Assembly: GCA_017396025.1 (NCBI GenBank)
Contig: JAFQNF010000001.1
Span: 1-64,000, forward strand
Direction: 5' to 3'
Length of the DNA: 64,000 bases
Source: a bacterium
GTDB taxonomy: Bacteria; Cyanobacteriota; Vampirovibrionia; Gastranaerophilales; Gastranaerophilaceae
In this document: one piece after another, positions 25,506 to 34,700 of the stretch
Layout: every line of letters begins with the position of its first letter
Position numbering within the stretch: the first letter of the stretch is position 1
The notes under the pieces: model-generated
The model's input: only the letters and a program-made list of their open reading frames with translations
What the model was told of the DNA's origin: nothing
Databases searched by the model: none
Position numbers and translations under genes: made by a program

Positions 25506-26279
25506 TTATACCCAGCCAGATAGTTCTGCTTTATTGTAGTTAAACGGTGTTGGAGTTATAATTTCGTTTGCTTTTTTTAGCAGTTGAACTATGTTAGGAT
25601 TTTTTGTATCAAAGTGAATTGTGTTGCAGTTAACAGGCATAAATACACCGCTACCAAGTTTAACTTGTGAAGAGAATAATATTGTTCTGATTCTGTTAAG
25701 AGAATCGTCAAGATTAATCATTTTCTTATTGTCCCACATTGGTTTAAAGTCTTCTTGAGAATAATATTTATCAACGAAAACTTCTCTGTTAACAATGACT
25801 CCTGTTTCTTGGGCAACTTTATCTAATATTTCATTGTCTAAACAAGTGTAAGCAAGCCATTTATCAAATTTTTGCATTGCTTTTACAATTGCTAGTGCAA
25901 AATCGTAGTTTTCACTTGCCATTTTATACATTGCACCGTGAGGTCTTACTTGGTCAATAATTAAACCATATGCTTTTGCAAATGAAGCAAGTGCTCCAAC
26001 TTGATATAAAACAATTGCTTCAATTTCATCGGCATTTAGTTCCATTGGACGATATCCTAGACCAGAAATATCATTAAATCCAATGTGTGCGCCAATTGTA
26101 ATATTTTTTTCTTTGCATTTTAGTAAATAATCCTTTATTAAAAGTGGATCTCCAGCATGGAAACCACAAGAAATATTTACTGAACTTACGTAGTCTAATA
26201 ATTCTGTTTCTATATCATTTCTATATACGCCAAAGCCTTGTGCAGCATCTATATTAAAATCAATATGTTTTGTTGGCAT
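25506..26279 (-). CDS. pxpA: 5-oxoprolinase subunit A family protein (LamB/YcsF)
   Basis: PxpA works with PxpBC to open 5-oxoproline using ATP. The 257-residue protein has family motifs in order: DFNIDAAQGFGVYRND (normally DLNCDLGE), SVNISCGFHAGDPLLI, GAHIGFNDISGLGYRPM and RPHGAMYKMA. Several consensus residues differ: the Cys and Glu of DLNCDLGE read IDAAQ, and the HPGYPD box reads HIGFND. PxpB and PxpC genes are absent nearby. It could therefore have a changed activity. It heads the minus-strand operon; AAGGGGA precedes its ATG. Confidence 0.85.
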   Translation of the reverse strand: MPTKHIDFNIDAAQGFGVYRNDIETELLDYVSSVNISCGFHAGDPLLIKDYLLKCKEKNITIGAHIGFNDISGLGYRPMELNADEIEAIVLYQVGALASFAKAYGLIIDQVRPHGAMYKMASENYDFALAIVKAMQKFDKWLAYTCLDNEILDKVAQETGVIVNREVFVDKYYSQEDFKPMWDNKKMINLDDSLNRIRTILFSSQVKLGSGVFMPVNCNTIHFDTKNPNIVQLLKKANEIITPTPFNYNKAELSGWV

Positions 26280-26491
26280 AAAATCCCCTTTACCAAAACT
26301 GCTTTAAAATTATAACTCTCCTCTCTTATTATATATCAATCTGCTATATAGTCCAGTTTCTTAACGTTTTCTAACACATTGACTTTACAAAAAATAACGT
26401 TAATAAAAAATAAAATCTCATATAAATAGAGGTACTTAAAAAAGCTAAAAAACAGCATAATTTAACTGTATAAGTGTAAGTTGAAATAAAT

Positions 26492-26953
26492 ATGCCATTT
26501 AGATACAGATTACAAAAGGTACTTGATTTCAGAATAAGAAAGAAAGAAGAACAACTTCAAGAAGTAATAAAAGCAAAAAATGAGGTAGATAGAATTCAAG
26601 GTTTAATTAATGCGAATAATCAAGAAATATCTGGGGTTATTCACACAATGAGAACCACATCTGATTTCAGAATGATGGATGCATACGATAAATATCTTAA
26701 ACATTTGTACGAAAAAGCAGAAGAGTTAGAAAGACAAAAACAAGAAGCATTACAAAAATTAGAAATAGAAAAACAAAAGCTAGTTGAATGCGAAAAAGAA
26801 GTAAAAGTTCTTGAAAAACATAAGGAAAAAATGCTTGAAGCCTACAAAGAAGAGCAAAAACAAATAGAAAATAAACAATTATCTGAAGTAGCTGTTCAGA
26901 AATATTATCAAAGAACGAAAGAACGTAAAGAAGAAGAAGGCGAAGACGATTAA
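26492..26953 (+). CDS. fliJ: FliJ-like flagellar export chaperone
   Basis: The 153-residue protein is an almost continuous charged coiled coil starting MPFRYRLQKVLDFRIRKKEE, the N-terminal FxF/YRLQ-V-Ldx-R pattern of FliJ. FliJ is the central stalk-like component of the flagellar type III export ATPase complex. No clear ribosome-binding site precedes the ATG. The call is supported by the FliK-like and hook/rod genes that follow within 12 bases and 3 bases. No fliI or fliH is in the window. Confidence 0.75.
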   Translation: MPFRYRLQKVLDFRIRKKEEQLQEVIKAKNEVDRIQGLINANNQEISGVIHTMRTTSDFRMMDAYDKYLKHLYEKAEELERQKQEALQKLEIEKQKLVECEKEVKVLEKHKEKMLEAYKEEQKQIENKQLSEVAVQKYYQRTKERKEEEGEDD

Positions 26954-26964
26954 AAGGAATAACA

Positions 26965-27591
26965 ATGAAAGTAGATACACAAGTTAAACAAAATATTGAA
27001 AATAATGATGTTAATGTTCAAATGTTGCCAGAAGATAATGAACTTTTAACTAATGCAAATATGCCTTTTTCTGATATGTTAGCGCAAGGAGCTCAAGGAA
27101 CAGTCAACCAATTTGAGTATTTATCTTCACTACCTGTTGATTATAACTATGACTCCTTAATGATGACGCAAGAAGATGCAATGTTTTTTGTGAATCTTAC
27201 GAAAGAAGGACAATTCTCTGTAGAAACAGCTCCAACTGGTGATTTTAAAAATTTAATGCAAATACAAGTTGCACAAACTACAGTTACTCAAAAGACGGTT
27301 GAAGTTACAAGTCAGTTGACAACATTGATTGAAAAAGCTCAAAAAACTCAAAAGCCGGTAAGAATAACTTTTGATAATGATGTTTCTGTTGTTATAAGAA
27401 TTGATAAACACGGTAAAGTAACTGCTGAGTTTATTCCTGGAAGTTTAGAAGTTGAGAATTATTTAAGAAATAATATTGCTGCACTAAGACAAAAGTTTGA
27501 TGAACAAAATCTTCCATACAATGATTTGTTTTATCGCCAAAATGGAAGACAGAATAAAAATAAAGACAAAAATAATAAAGGAGAACAATAA
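26965..27591 (+). CDS. FliK-like flagellar hook-length control protein
   Basis: The 208-residue protein has a low-complexity N-terminal half (Gln/Asn/Thr-rich) and a C-terminal region (about 130-195) with KPVRITFDNDVSVVIRIDKH, then KVTAEFIPGSLEVENYLRNN. This matches the pattern of the FliK C-terminal domain, in which strands are followed by LrxxL-type helices. It is much shorter than typical FliK. The tail is Asn/Lys-rich (KNKDKNNKGEQ). Placement between fliJ and a hook/rod gene, with a 2-base gap to the latter, supports the call. Confidence 0.6.
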   Translation: MKVDTQVKQNIENNDVNVQMLPEDNELLTNANMPFSDMLAQGAQGTVNQFEYLSSLPVDYNYDSLMMTQEDAMFFVNLTKEGQFSVETAPTGDFKNLMQIQVAQTTVTQKTVEVTSQLTTLIEKAQKTQKPVRITFDNDVSVVIRIDKHGKVTAEFIPGSLEVENYLRNNIAALRQKFDEQNLPYNDLFYRQNGRQNKNKDKNNKGEQ

Positions 27592-27593
27592 CA

Positions 27594-28430
27594 ATGCGTG
27601 ATGCATTTATAAATGCCTTAAATACTCAAAAAATAACTAGTGAATGGGTTACAAGTTTGTCTGAAAACTTGGTTAACGTTTATACTCCTGGATATAGAGA
27701 GAAAAAATTTACTTTTAAGACATTCTTAAATGGTTCTATTGCAGAAGACCGCTTAAGAAATCTTGGGCAAGGTAAATCATCTCCTGGTACTTCTGATGAA
27801 AATATTTTCTTAGAAGGTAAAGGTTATTTCGTTCTTCGTAATGATAAAGGTAGAATTGTATATACAAGGCTTGGTGAATTTAAGTTTGACGGTGAAGGTG
27901 TATATAGAAGTTCTGATGGACAGGCTGTTCAAGGTTATATCCTTAATGATAAAGGTGAAATTATGAATGGTGCAAAGCCAGTAGATGCTGAATCGTTTGT
28001 TGATACTGCGTTTGATGGTGGTGCAGCTTCAGTTCCAACTACAAATGTTAAATTATGGATAGACCCAAGTAATGGTAAATATTTAGGTAAATATGAGGAA
28101 TTCGAATTTGCCGATGATGGAATTTTATATGGTAAAGCTGACAATGGAAAAGTAAAAACGCCACTTTATAAAATTGCTGTAATAAATTTCCATAACCCAC
28201 AGATGTTATATCAAGTAGCTGATGGGCAATTTATTGAGACTGAAGAATCTGGTAAACCGGTTGTAGGTCGTGGTGAAATTCGTGGTGGATTGATAGAACT
28301 TTCGAATGTAGATTTTGATGCTAATACTGCATATTATCAACAAGCACAAATGCAATTGGAGTTAGCAAACCAGTTAATAAAATCTCATAAACAGTTATTG
28401 CAAAACGCAATTGAGTTAATGAGTTCATAG
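27594..28430 (+). CDS. Flagellar hook/rod protein (FlgE/FlgG family)
   Basis: The 278-residue protein has the N-terminal SLSENLVNVYTPGYREKKFTF, the L-NNLANxxTPGYk/FlgBC-E-F-G signature. A core domain follows with FLEGKGYFVLRNDKGRIVYTRLGEFKFDGEGVYRSSDGQAVQGY, and then the C-terminal GLIELSNVDFDANTAYYQQAQMQLELANQLI, which corresponds to the conserved hook/rod C-terminal helix. The length is close to FlgG (about 260), but the final residues do not decide between FlgE, FlgF and FlgG. It is exported through the flagellar type III apparatus. Confidence 0.85.
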   Translation: MRDAFINALNTQKITSEWVTSLSENLVNVYTPGYREKKFTFKTFLNGSIAEDRLRNLGQGKSSPGTSDENIFLEGKGYFVLRNDKGRIVYTRLGEFKFDGEGVYRSSDGQAVQGYILNDKGEIMNGAKPVDAESFVDTAFDGGAASVPTTNVKLWIDPSNGKYLGKYEEFEFADDGILYGKADNGKVKTPLYKIAVINFHNPQMLYQVADGQFIETEESGKPVVGRGEIRGGLIELSNVDFDANTAYYQQAQMQLELANQLIKSHKQLLQNAIELMSS

Positions 28431-28476
28431 TTTTTTTGACATAGACAACTCGGAATGGGGAGTAACAATGTCAGGC

Positions 28477-28502
28477 AGGCTTTACTTTTGTAAAGCCTTT
28501 TT
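28477..28502 (+). terminator. Hairpin after the flagellar genes
   Basis: AGGCTTTAC and GTAAAGCCT form a perfect nine-base stem with a four-base loop, followed by a T run. It ends the fliJ-fliK-hook transcript. It lies in the leader of the next gene: a strong GGGGAG site and an ATG (28468) sit just before it, in frame with that gene. Confidence 0.8.
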
Positions 28503-28557
28503 GCTATGTTGGCAAAAAAAAACATGTTTTGTTTTAATATCTTTGATAGGTAACAAA

Positions 28558-29292
28558 ATGAACATAAATAGTGTTAACAGTGTTAGGAATATTAATTTTG
28601 AAAGAAACAAAAGTGTTTCTTCTAATGTTGTGAACAATAATGGTGTTACAGCCTCAAAAATGCAATATGCAACACTTCCAGCTTCTGTTTATAAAGCAAA
28701 TTTTATACCATCATTTGGAAAATATAGAAAAGTTAAAGATATTTTTCTTCAAAATAAAGACACTGAAATGAATACAAGAGCTGCATTAATGAAAGAAACT
28801 ATTGGTGATTCTGTTTCTTTTAAAGTGGTTGTTAATCGTGAGGATGCAGGGTATTTAGATATGAAGTGTGATGCTATTTTCCCTGAAGATGAGTTTTTAT
28901 GTTCTGAGCCTGATAATAATATTCCTGAAGTTAGACATATTAGATCCTTGTTAGGTGATAGATATTCAGGCATTGGTACTGAACTTATGAATGCTGCTGT
29001 TAATGAAAGTGTTGTAAGAGGTAAAGGCGGAAGTCTTTGGCTTAAGGCAGAACAAGGTTATGCTCGTACACTTTCAAAATATAGACAGGATGAAAATCCT
29101 ATACCATTCTATTATAAATTAGGTTTCCGTTCATTGGATGAAGACCTTGATGCATATATTAAAAGATGCATAAGTAAATCTTCTTATGGTATGTTGCCAG
29201 AAACAGCTGTATTGATATTATCTTCTGCAGATTATCCAAAATTTAAAAATTATTATGCAAATCACTTTAAATTTTCTGATAAAATTGCTTAA
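28558..29292 (+). CDS. GNAT-type acetyltransferase
   Basis: The start is set at the ATG at 28558 (AGGTAA upstream), because the open frame before it (from 28468) runs through a terminator hairpin. The 244-residue protein has an unstructured N-terminal part with MNINSVNSVRNINF and a PSFGKYRK motif near 44, then a GNAT core. In the core, VRHIRSLLGDRYSGIGTELMNAAVNES supplies the acetyl-CoA-binding R/Q-x-x-G-x-G/A-like loop, and PIPFYYKLGFRS forms the C-terminal strand-helix. The substrate is unknown. The N-terminal motif is shared in style with the proteins at 1193 and 31765. Confidence 0.7.
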   Translation: MNINSVNSVRNINFERNKSVSSNVVNNNGVTASKMQYATLPASVYKANFIPSFGKYRKVKDIFLQNKDTEMNTRAALMKETIGDSVSFKVVVNREDAGYLDMKCDAIFPEDEFLCSEPDNNIPEVRHIRSLLGDRYSGIGTELMNAAVNESVVRGKGGSLWLKAEQGYARTLSKYRQDENPIPFYYKLGFRSLDEDLDAYIKRCISKSSYGMLPETAVLILSSADYPKFKNYYANHFKFSDKIA

Positions 29293-29943
29293 TTAAAAGC
29301 CTAAGTCTTCACCTACGATAATTACTTTTATTCTTTTTTCTGGGTTACAAAGTCTTGTGGTAACTATGTGTGAACAAATTGAATCTTTTGATGTGCAATC
29401 ACTACAACAACCTGTTGTAAAACAAGGGGTTTGTCTTTGTCCATTGCCTGCGACTCTTTGAATATTTATTGGTGCTGAATAATGTCTTGCTCTTTTTATT
29501 GCCTCATCAAGATTTGGCATTATTTTACTTACGCTAACAATAATTATTACGCTTTTAGGACCAAACATTAGTGCTGCAGTTCTATTCCCTACACAATCTA
29601 TATTTACAAGTTCTCCATCTTCAGAAATTGCATTTGTTCCCATTAAATATGTATCACATAACAATGCTTTCTTTAGAAACATTGTTCTTTCTTCTTTATT
29701 TTTTGCTTTGTCTCGGTTTATCACGTTGTAATTGTTTTTTAGTAGGTAATCTATTAATCCTGTTTCAACAACAGAAACAGAACCGCCCCATGAAACAACA
29801 TCTGATTGAGGGATTAAATCGATAGCTTTTTCTAGTGCTTCTTTTTTTGTTCCGACAAAATAGGCATCAAAGTGTCTTTTTTTTAGTGCAGATACTGTTT
29901 TTTCACCAAGTTTTTGATTTCTTTTTTTTATGTAAGCGTTCAT
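29293..29943 (-). CDS. LUD-domain protein (LutC/YkgG-like)
   Basis: The 216-residue protein belongs to the LUD (DUF162) family, named for lactate utilisation. Motifs include VVSWGGSVSVVETGLIDYLL, TYLMGTNAISEDGELVNIDCVGNRTAALMFGPKSVIIIVSVSKIM (given here in shortened form as MGTNAISEDGELVNIDCVGN and GPKSVIIIVS) and a cysteine cluster TPCFTTGCCSDCTSKDSIC. The cluster is usual for this subfamily. It is not next to lutA or lutB, so a lactate role is not supported. It is convergent with the acetyltransferase (stops adjacent) and has GAGAGGG before its ATG. Confidence 0.82.
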   Translation of the reverse strand: MNAYIKKRNQKLGEKTVSALKKRHFDAYFVGTKKEALEKAIDLIPQSDVVSWGGSVSVVETGLIDYLLKNNYNVINRDKAKNKEERTMFLKKALLCDTYLMGTNAISEDGELVNIDCVGNRTAALMFGPKSVIIIVSVSKIMPNLDEAIKRARHYSAPINIQRVAGNGQRQTPCFTTGCCSDCTSKDSICSHIVTTRLCNPEKRIKVIIVGEDLGF

Positions 29944-29961
29944 ATGTCCCTCTCAAGATGC

Positions 29962-30981
29962 TTAAATTTTATCATTTTTTTTGTTTTTTGTATATTCTTG
30001 GAGATAATTTTTGTCAAAGGTTAGTTTTTTATCTTTCGGAATTTTTTTTAGAATATCGTGTATTTCATCAAGTGATAAATTATTTTCCTTGTATAAGTAT
30101 GTTACATAGTCAGAATGACATTTATTTATTGATGCGATGTAATGTACTAGTGAATATCCCCAAGTGTATTGAGTTTTTAATGGTAGGATATATTTTTCTA
30201 TAGCTTTGATTAATCTGTTTGTATCATATTCAAATTCAAAATTATTATTTAAATATAACGATAATGATTCAATTGGCGTATTTCCTGCTCTTTTTCCCAT
30301 TCCGTATAAAGAGGCATCTATAACAATATTTCTGTCATTATTTACTTTTATAACTTCAATTGAATTTGCCAGTGCAAGCTGAAGATTGTTGTGTACGTGA
30401 TAGCCTATTTTTATATTTTTATTTAAGTGTTTATTAAAAATGTTAAAAAGTTCAATTGTTTCTTTTGTCGAAAGTAATCCATAAGTATCAACAATGTACA
30501 AAATTTGAGGTTCTATTTTGTTTGCCTCATTTATCAAATTTAGTAACTCATTTTTTGAATATGTAGTTACAGATACAGGATTAAGACTAATTTCGTAATT
30601 TAGTTTTTTCAGTTTTTTGCAAAATTCTACAACATCATTTAGTTGATGTTTTTTGAACATAATCCTTATACCATCTAGAGATTCTTTTTTTTGAATGTTG
30701 AACTTTTTGATATCATATTTTGAAAAATCTATCATCGCGTATGCTTTGCAATTTTTATTCTTTATTTTTTTGCATAGCTGATTAAAGTATTTATCGGTTG
30801 GGTTTGTACAACTATTGTTATCCTCTGTTGAATTGTTGTCTATAAACCCTGCTTCAATAATGTCTATACGTGAATCATTTAAAGATTGTAAAATGCCAAT
30901 TATCGTTTTTTCTCCAAATTTCCAATTATTTAGAGAACCTCCATCTCTTAGTGTACAATCTAAAAGCTCAACTTTTTTCAT
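29962..30981 (-). CDS. DRE-TIM (HMGL-like) aldolase, 4-hydroxy-2-oxovalerate aldolase-like
   Basis: The 339-residue protein has the DRE-TIM metallolyase signature LLDCTLRDGGSLNNWKFG at the N-terminus, a central VDTYGLLS strand and the metal-binding GYHVHNNLQLALANSIE (about 195-212), followed by ASLYGMGKRAGNTPIESL. It resembles aldolase-domain proteins often seen in carbohydrate or surface-polysaccharide loci, rather than classical DmpG, because no acetaldehyde dehydrogenase gene is near. The substrate is unknown. AAGAAG lies before the ATG. The LUD gene follows 18 bases downstream. Confidence 0.8.
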   Translation of the reverse strand: MKKVELLDCTLRDGGSLNNWKFGEKTIIGILQSLNDSRIDIIEAGFIDNNSTEDNNSCTNPTDKYFNQLCKKIKNKNCKAYAMIDFSKYDIKKFNIQKKESLDGIRIMFKKHQLNDVVEFCKKLKKLNYEISLNPVSVTTYSKNELLNLINEANKIEPQILYIVDTYGLLSTKETIELFNIFNKHLNKNIKIGYHVHNNLQLALANSIEVIKVNNDRNIVIDASLYGMGKRAGNTPIESLSLYLNNNFEFEYDTNRLIKAIEKYILPLKTQYTWGYSLVHYIASINKCHSDYVTYLYKENNLSLDEIHDILKKIPKDKKLTFDKNYLQEYTKNKKNDKI

Positions 30982-31011
30982 CTCGTTTTCTTCTTACTTA
31001 TGATGATGCCA

Positions 31012-31041
31012 TTGTATAACAAAGAATAATTCTTGTATAAT
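31012..31041 (+). promoter_or_regulatory. Candidate promoter for the carbonic anhydrase gene
   Basis: TTGTAT (31012-31017), an 18-base spacer and TATAAT (31036-31041). The expected start near 31048 leaves a leader of about 22 bases containing the GAGGAAC ribosome-binding site. Confidence 0.6.
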
Positions 31042-31069
31042 ATGAAAATATACAAAAATAGAGGAACAA

Positions 31070-31669
31070 ATGGAAATAAAAATCCCTGCAGATGTACCTG
31101 AAAAGGCAAAGAAAGAACTTTTAAAATTATTAAATGGTAATCGAAATTTTGTAAATTCTACTCCTACTGCAAAAAATATGTGCCTTGAAACACTTAGAAA
31201 GTTTGCATTTCATCAAGAACCATATGCTGTTGTATTAAGTTGTTCTGATTCCAGAGTTGTTCCGGAAATTATTTTTGATTGTGGGATTGGAGAACTTTTT
31301 GTTGTTCGTGTTGCTGGTATTGCGGTGGGACATAATGTAACAGAAAGTATTGAATATGCAGTTAAAAAGCTGAGGGTGCCTCTTCTTTTATTACTTGGAC
31401 ATGATGATTGTGGTGTTATGAAGTATGCCAGAGAACATTATCCTGTTATTACAGAAGATTTTGAATCTATTATGAAAGCAGTGTATCCTGTATTAGATAA
31501 AAAAGAGGATATAACTTGTCATAATTTCTTTGCACAACAACATACAATTTGGGTAGAGGAAACTCTTTTAACAAAATCTAAAATTGTTAAAGAGGCTGTT
31601 GATAAGGGCGAATTATATATAGCAAAGTGTCATTTTGATCACTCAACTGGGCTTGTTGATTTGATTTAG
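31070..31669 (+). CDS. Beta-class carbonic anhydrase
   Basis: Interconverts CO2 and bicarbonate. The 199-residue protein has the beta-class zinc motifs: VLSCSDSRVVPE (Cys ligand plus Asp-Arg pair, about 58-69) and LLGHDDCGVMKYA (His and Cys ligands, about 115-127). FVVRVAGIAVG between them is also conserved. There is no signal peptide, so it should act in the cytosol. It appears monocistronic and has its own promoter. Confidence 0.93.
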   Translation: MEIKIPADVPEKAKKELLKLLNGNRNFVNSTPTAKNMCLETLRKFAFHQEPYAVVLSCSDSRVVPEIIFDCGIGELFVVRVAGIAVGHNVTESIEYAVKKLRVPLLLLLGHDDCGVMKYAREHYPVITEDFESIMKAVYPVLDKKEDITCHNFFAQQHTIWVEETLLTKSKIVKEAVDKGELYIAKCHFDHSTGLVDLI

Positions 31670-31764
31670 TTAACTAATGTAAAAATAATGCTTTTGTCAT
31701 GCCTTTAAATAACAAAAAAATAGTGCTTGCAATTAATATCCTTGAGATATTAAAAGGATATATT

Positions 31765-34700
31765 ATGAGAATTAATAGAGCTGGCGAACATTATAGTAGT
31801 TTAAAGTATTCATTTAAGAGTGTTAGAACTGATAAAAACGCGGTAAATACGCTTAAAAACGGAACAAAGCCGATAGGCGAAAACCAAAGACTAAATATAT
31901 TATCATCTATTAATAATCTTGCTAATAATCCAGATAGACCTAATATTGAGTTTTTGCTTGGTGTTGCTGATAACTTAGTTTATGGACAAAGTGGTCAATC
32001 AAAATTTAGAGATGCGATTGACGAGGATGGGCAGACTCCTGCGAATAGAGAAAATACAGATTGGTCAAAAATTTTAGAAGATACAATTTTACAAGCAATA
32101 AATGTTGCGGATGAAACAGAAGATGTTTCAGATTTGCACGCAGAATATGAAAGAGTTTTTGGCACTAAGAAGGAGTTAACACCGGATCAAGAAAAGGTAC
32201 TTCTATTAAGAAGTATGTTTAATTCTCAAGTTGCAGATAAAACTGTTATTGAAAATGAAGATGATATTTTACAAGCTGCAAGAATTAAGAAAAATATGGA
32301 CTATTTTGTTGCATCATCTGAAATTCCTATATCTCAAAAGAAAGAATGTCTTGATAAGTTTATTTACTTATTAAGTGATGCTTACAAAATTAATCCACAA
32401 TTAAAAGATAAAAAACTTCAAGTTGTTGATGAAATGCTTAATGATATGTTGATTAAAACACCAGAAGACGATGTTTTAACGATTAAAGATGTTGACCAAA
32501 GAATTACAGGTATTTGTGCTGCTATTTCAATTTGCCGTAAGGCTGTTGCTTATGAAGATAAAGTTCAATATATGAACATTGTTATGAGCGAGCTTGATGA
32601 TTCAAGAACAATGGAAGTTTTTGATATTACAGACTTAGAATCTGGGAAAAAAGTTACTGTCGCTAAAGCGGATATTGATTATGATTCTGCACTTGCAAAG
32701 GGTTATAGAATTATTGACGCATCTGCACATATGTGGATGCAAAATGCCCATGCTAGTGGTAATGGAACAATATTGACAGAGTCTTATACTGCATTTGATG
32801 ATGAAACATATAATGTTTTTGATGATGCTAGTTGGTATGAAGGTCTTGATGTTGCTTATAGTCCTTCAAAACAACTTTTAAAGGCTTTAATTAAAGAAAG
32901 AGAAATTTTAAAATCAATTGAAACTAGAAGAAAAAGTTATAAACAAGTTTCTGATACTATTAATTCTACAAAAGATAAACTTATTGCTGAGCAAGGTAGA
33001 GTTATGACTTCATTAACTCAAACTTTATCTGGTGTTTTTGCAGGTTCTGAAACTGCTTCATCTTCGAAAATCAATGCATTGGCAAAAAATATAATAAAAT
33101 TTTATAAAGGTTCTTCTGCTGATAACGAGGTAAATGTTCCGGAAAAATTATCTTCAGATGTTAAAGCTCAAATTGTTGCTGATTTTATTAAGAAACAAAA
33201 TCCTGAAATAACTCCAGAACAAGAAGAAAAATTAAATACAAGTTCAAAGAAAATTCTTGATTTAACTTCTGATTATGTTGATTATGATGCTCAAATTACT
33301 AAGGCTAAAAATTTTAATACAAATAGAAGTAAATATAGATATTATAGGAATTTATTTCAAGCAGCAGCAGCTCACAGATTAGCGATTGAAGCTGATGTTA
33401 ATATGCCAGATGGAATTATTAGATATGAAAGAAATTCTAATATTCCGCCAAAAGATACTAGAGTTCTTGAATATATGTCTTCATTGAAAAATAGTTTTTC
33501 TTCAGATAATATGAGGGCTAAATTTAAAGGACTAGATGGTATTGTTCCATCTAAAGAAGCTTTGGAAGCAGAAATTACAGAAGATATGGTTGCAATTGAA
33601 ACAACTATACCTCAGACAATGAATTTAGTTTTAAATAACTTATTTGGTAAAGATTTGGCTGGTATGCTTTCAGATACCATTAAAAATGTTGCTGCGCTTA
33701 TTGATAATGGTGACCAGGAAATGTTATCAAGATTTTCTGATGTTCTTCAAACTAAAAAAGATAAGCCAGTTGTTATGAATGAACTAAAAAAATGGTCTGA
33801 TAAACTTGAAAATTCGCCATCTTCAAAAGATGTTCAAGATGCTGTTCGTATTCTTGGTTTTGAAGATAGAATGCATGCTGGAAATATTTTTGTGTCTTCA
33901 TTCTATAACTCTTTAAGACAAGGAATTTCACAAGAACAATACGAACAATTAGTAGAACGTTTTGGAAAAGATAATTTAAGCTCAGCTCTTGAAGTTAATA
34001 GATTACAGTTCTCAGATATTTCTGATAAATATGAAGAAATTATGGAAAAATGGGCTGTTCCATCTTCTAGAACTTTGATTTTAGACAAAATGGAACAGAC
34101 AAATTCTGTTTTATCAAGACAAAAGCTTGATAAATTAAAAGCTAAGTTTGATAAAATTAGTGCTCAAATGATTGAGAATGATAAAATTAAAGATTTAAAA
34201 GCAAGAAGAAAAGCAAATGAAAAAGCTTGTCAATTTGCTGGTGATGATATTGATATCTTTACACAAATTGAAAAACAGCTTCCAATGATGAAAAAATATA
34301 GCAAAAATACTTATAAAGATGTAAATAGCTATATGTTTGATGCGTTAGAAAATCAATATTCATATATTGGTATGTTAAATGGTCAATTCTGGGTAAGGGA
34401 AGAGGGCTCATCAGGTCTTTCGTCTAATGAACAAATTAGAATAATTGAGCAAATGACAGGTAAGCCGCATCATATCGAGTATGATGTTAATGATGCAGTA
34501 AAACAAATTAAACAAGGCAAGGGCAGTGGTATTTTATCTACTAGCGTAGATGATAAAGATTATGCTTTCCACGCTCAATATATTCCAGCTGTTACTTCTG
34601 AAGTGTTTGTAAATCCTCAAACAAAAGAAAAAGTTGTTCAAGATGTATTGTGGACAGACAATTCTTGGGGAAGAAGTGAAAAAGAAAGTTTCTGGGATGG

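Noticed and set aside
26341-26491. Promoter before fliJ (TTGACT at 26379, TATAAA at 26421)
   Set aside because: The two boxes are not at a workable spacing, and no flagellar sigma-28-type sequence was found.
31699-31764. Upstream extension of the giant protein by 22 residues
   Set aside because: The ATG at 31765 has an AAAAGGAT site, whereas the earlier ATG has none.
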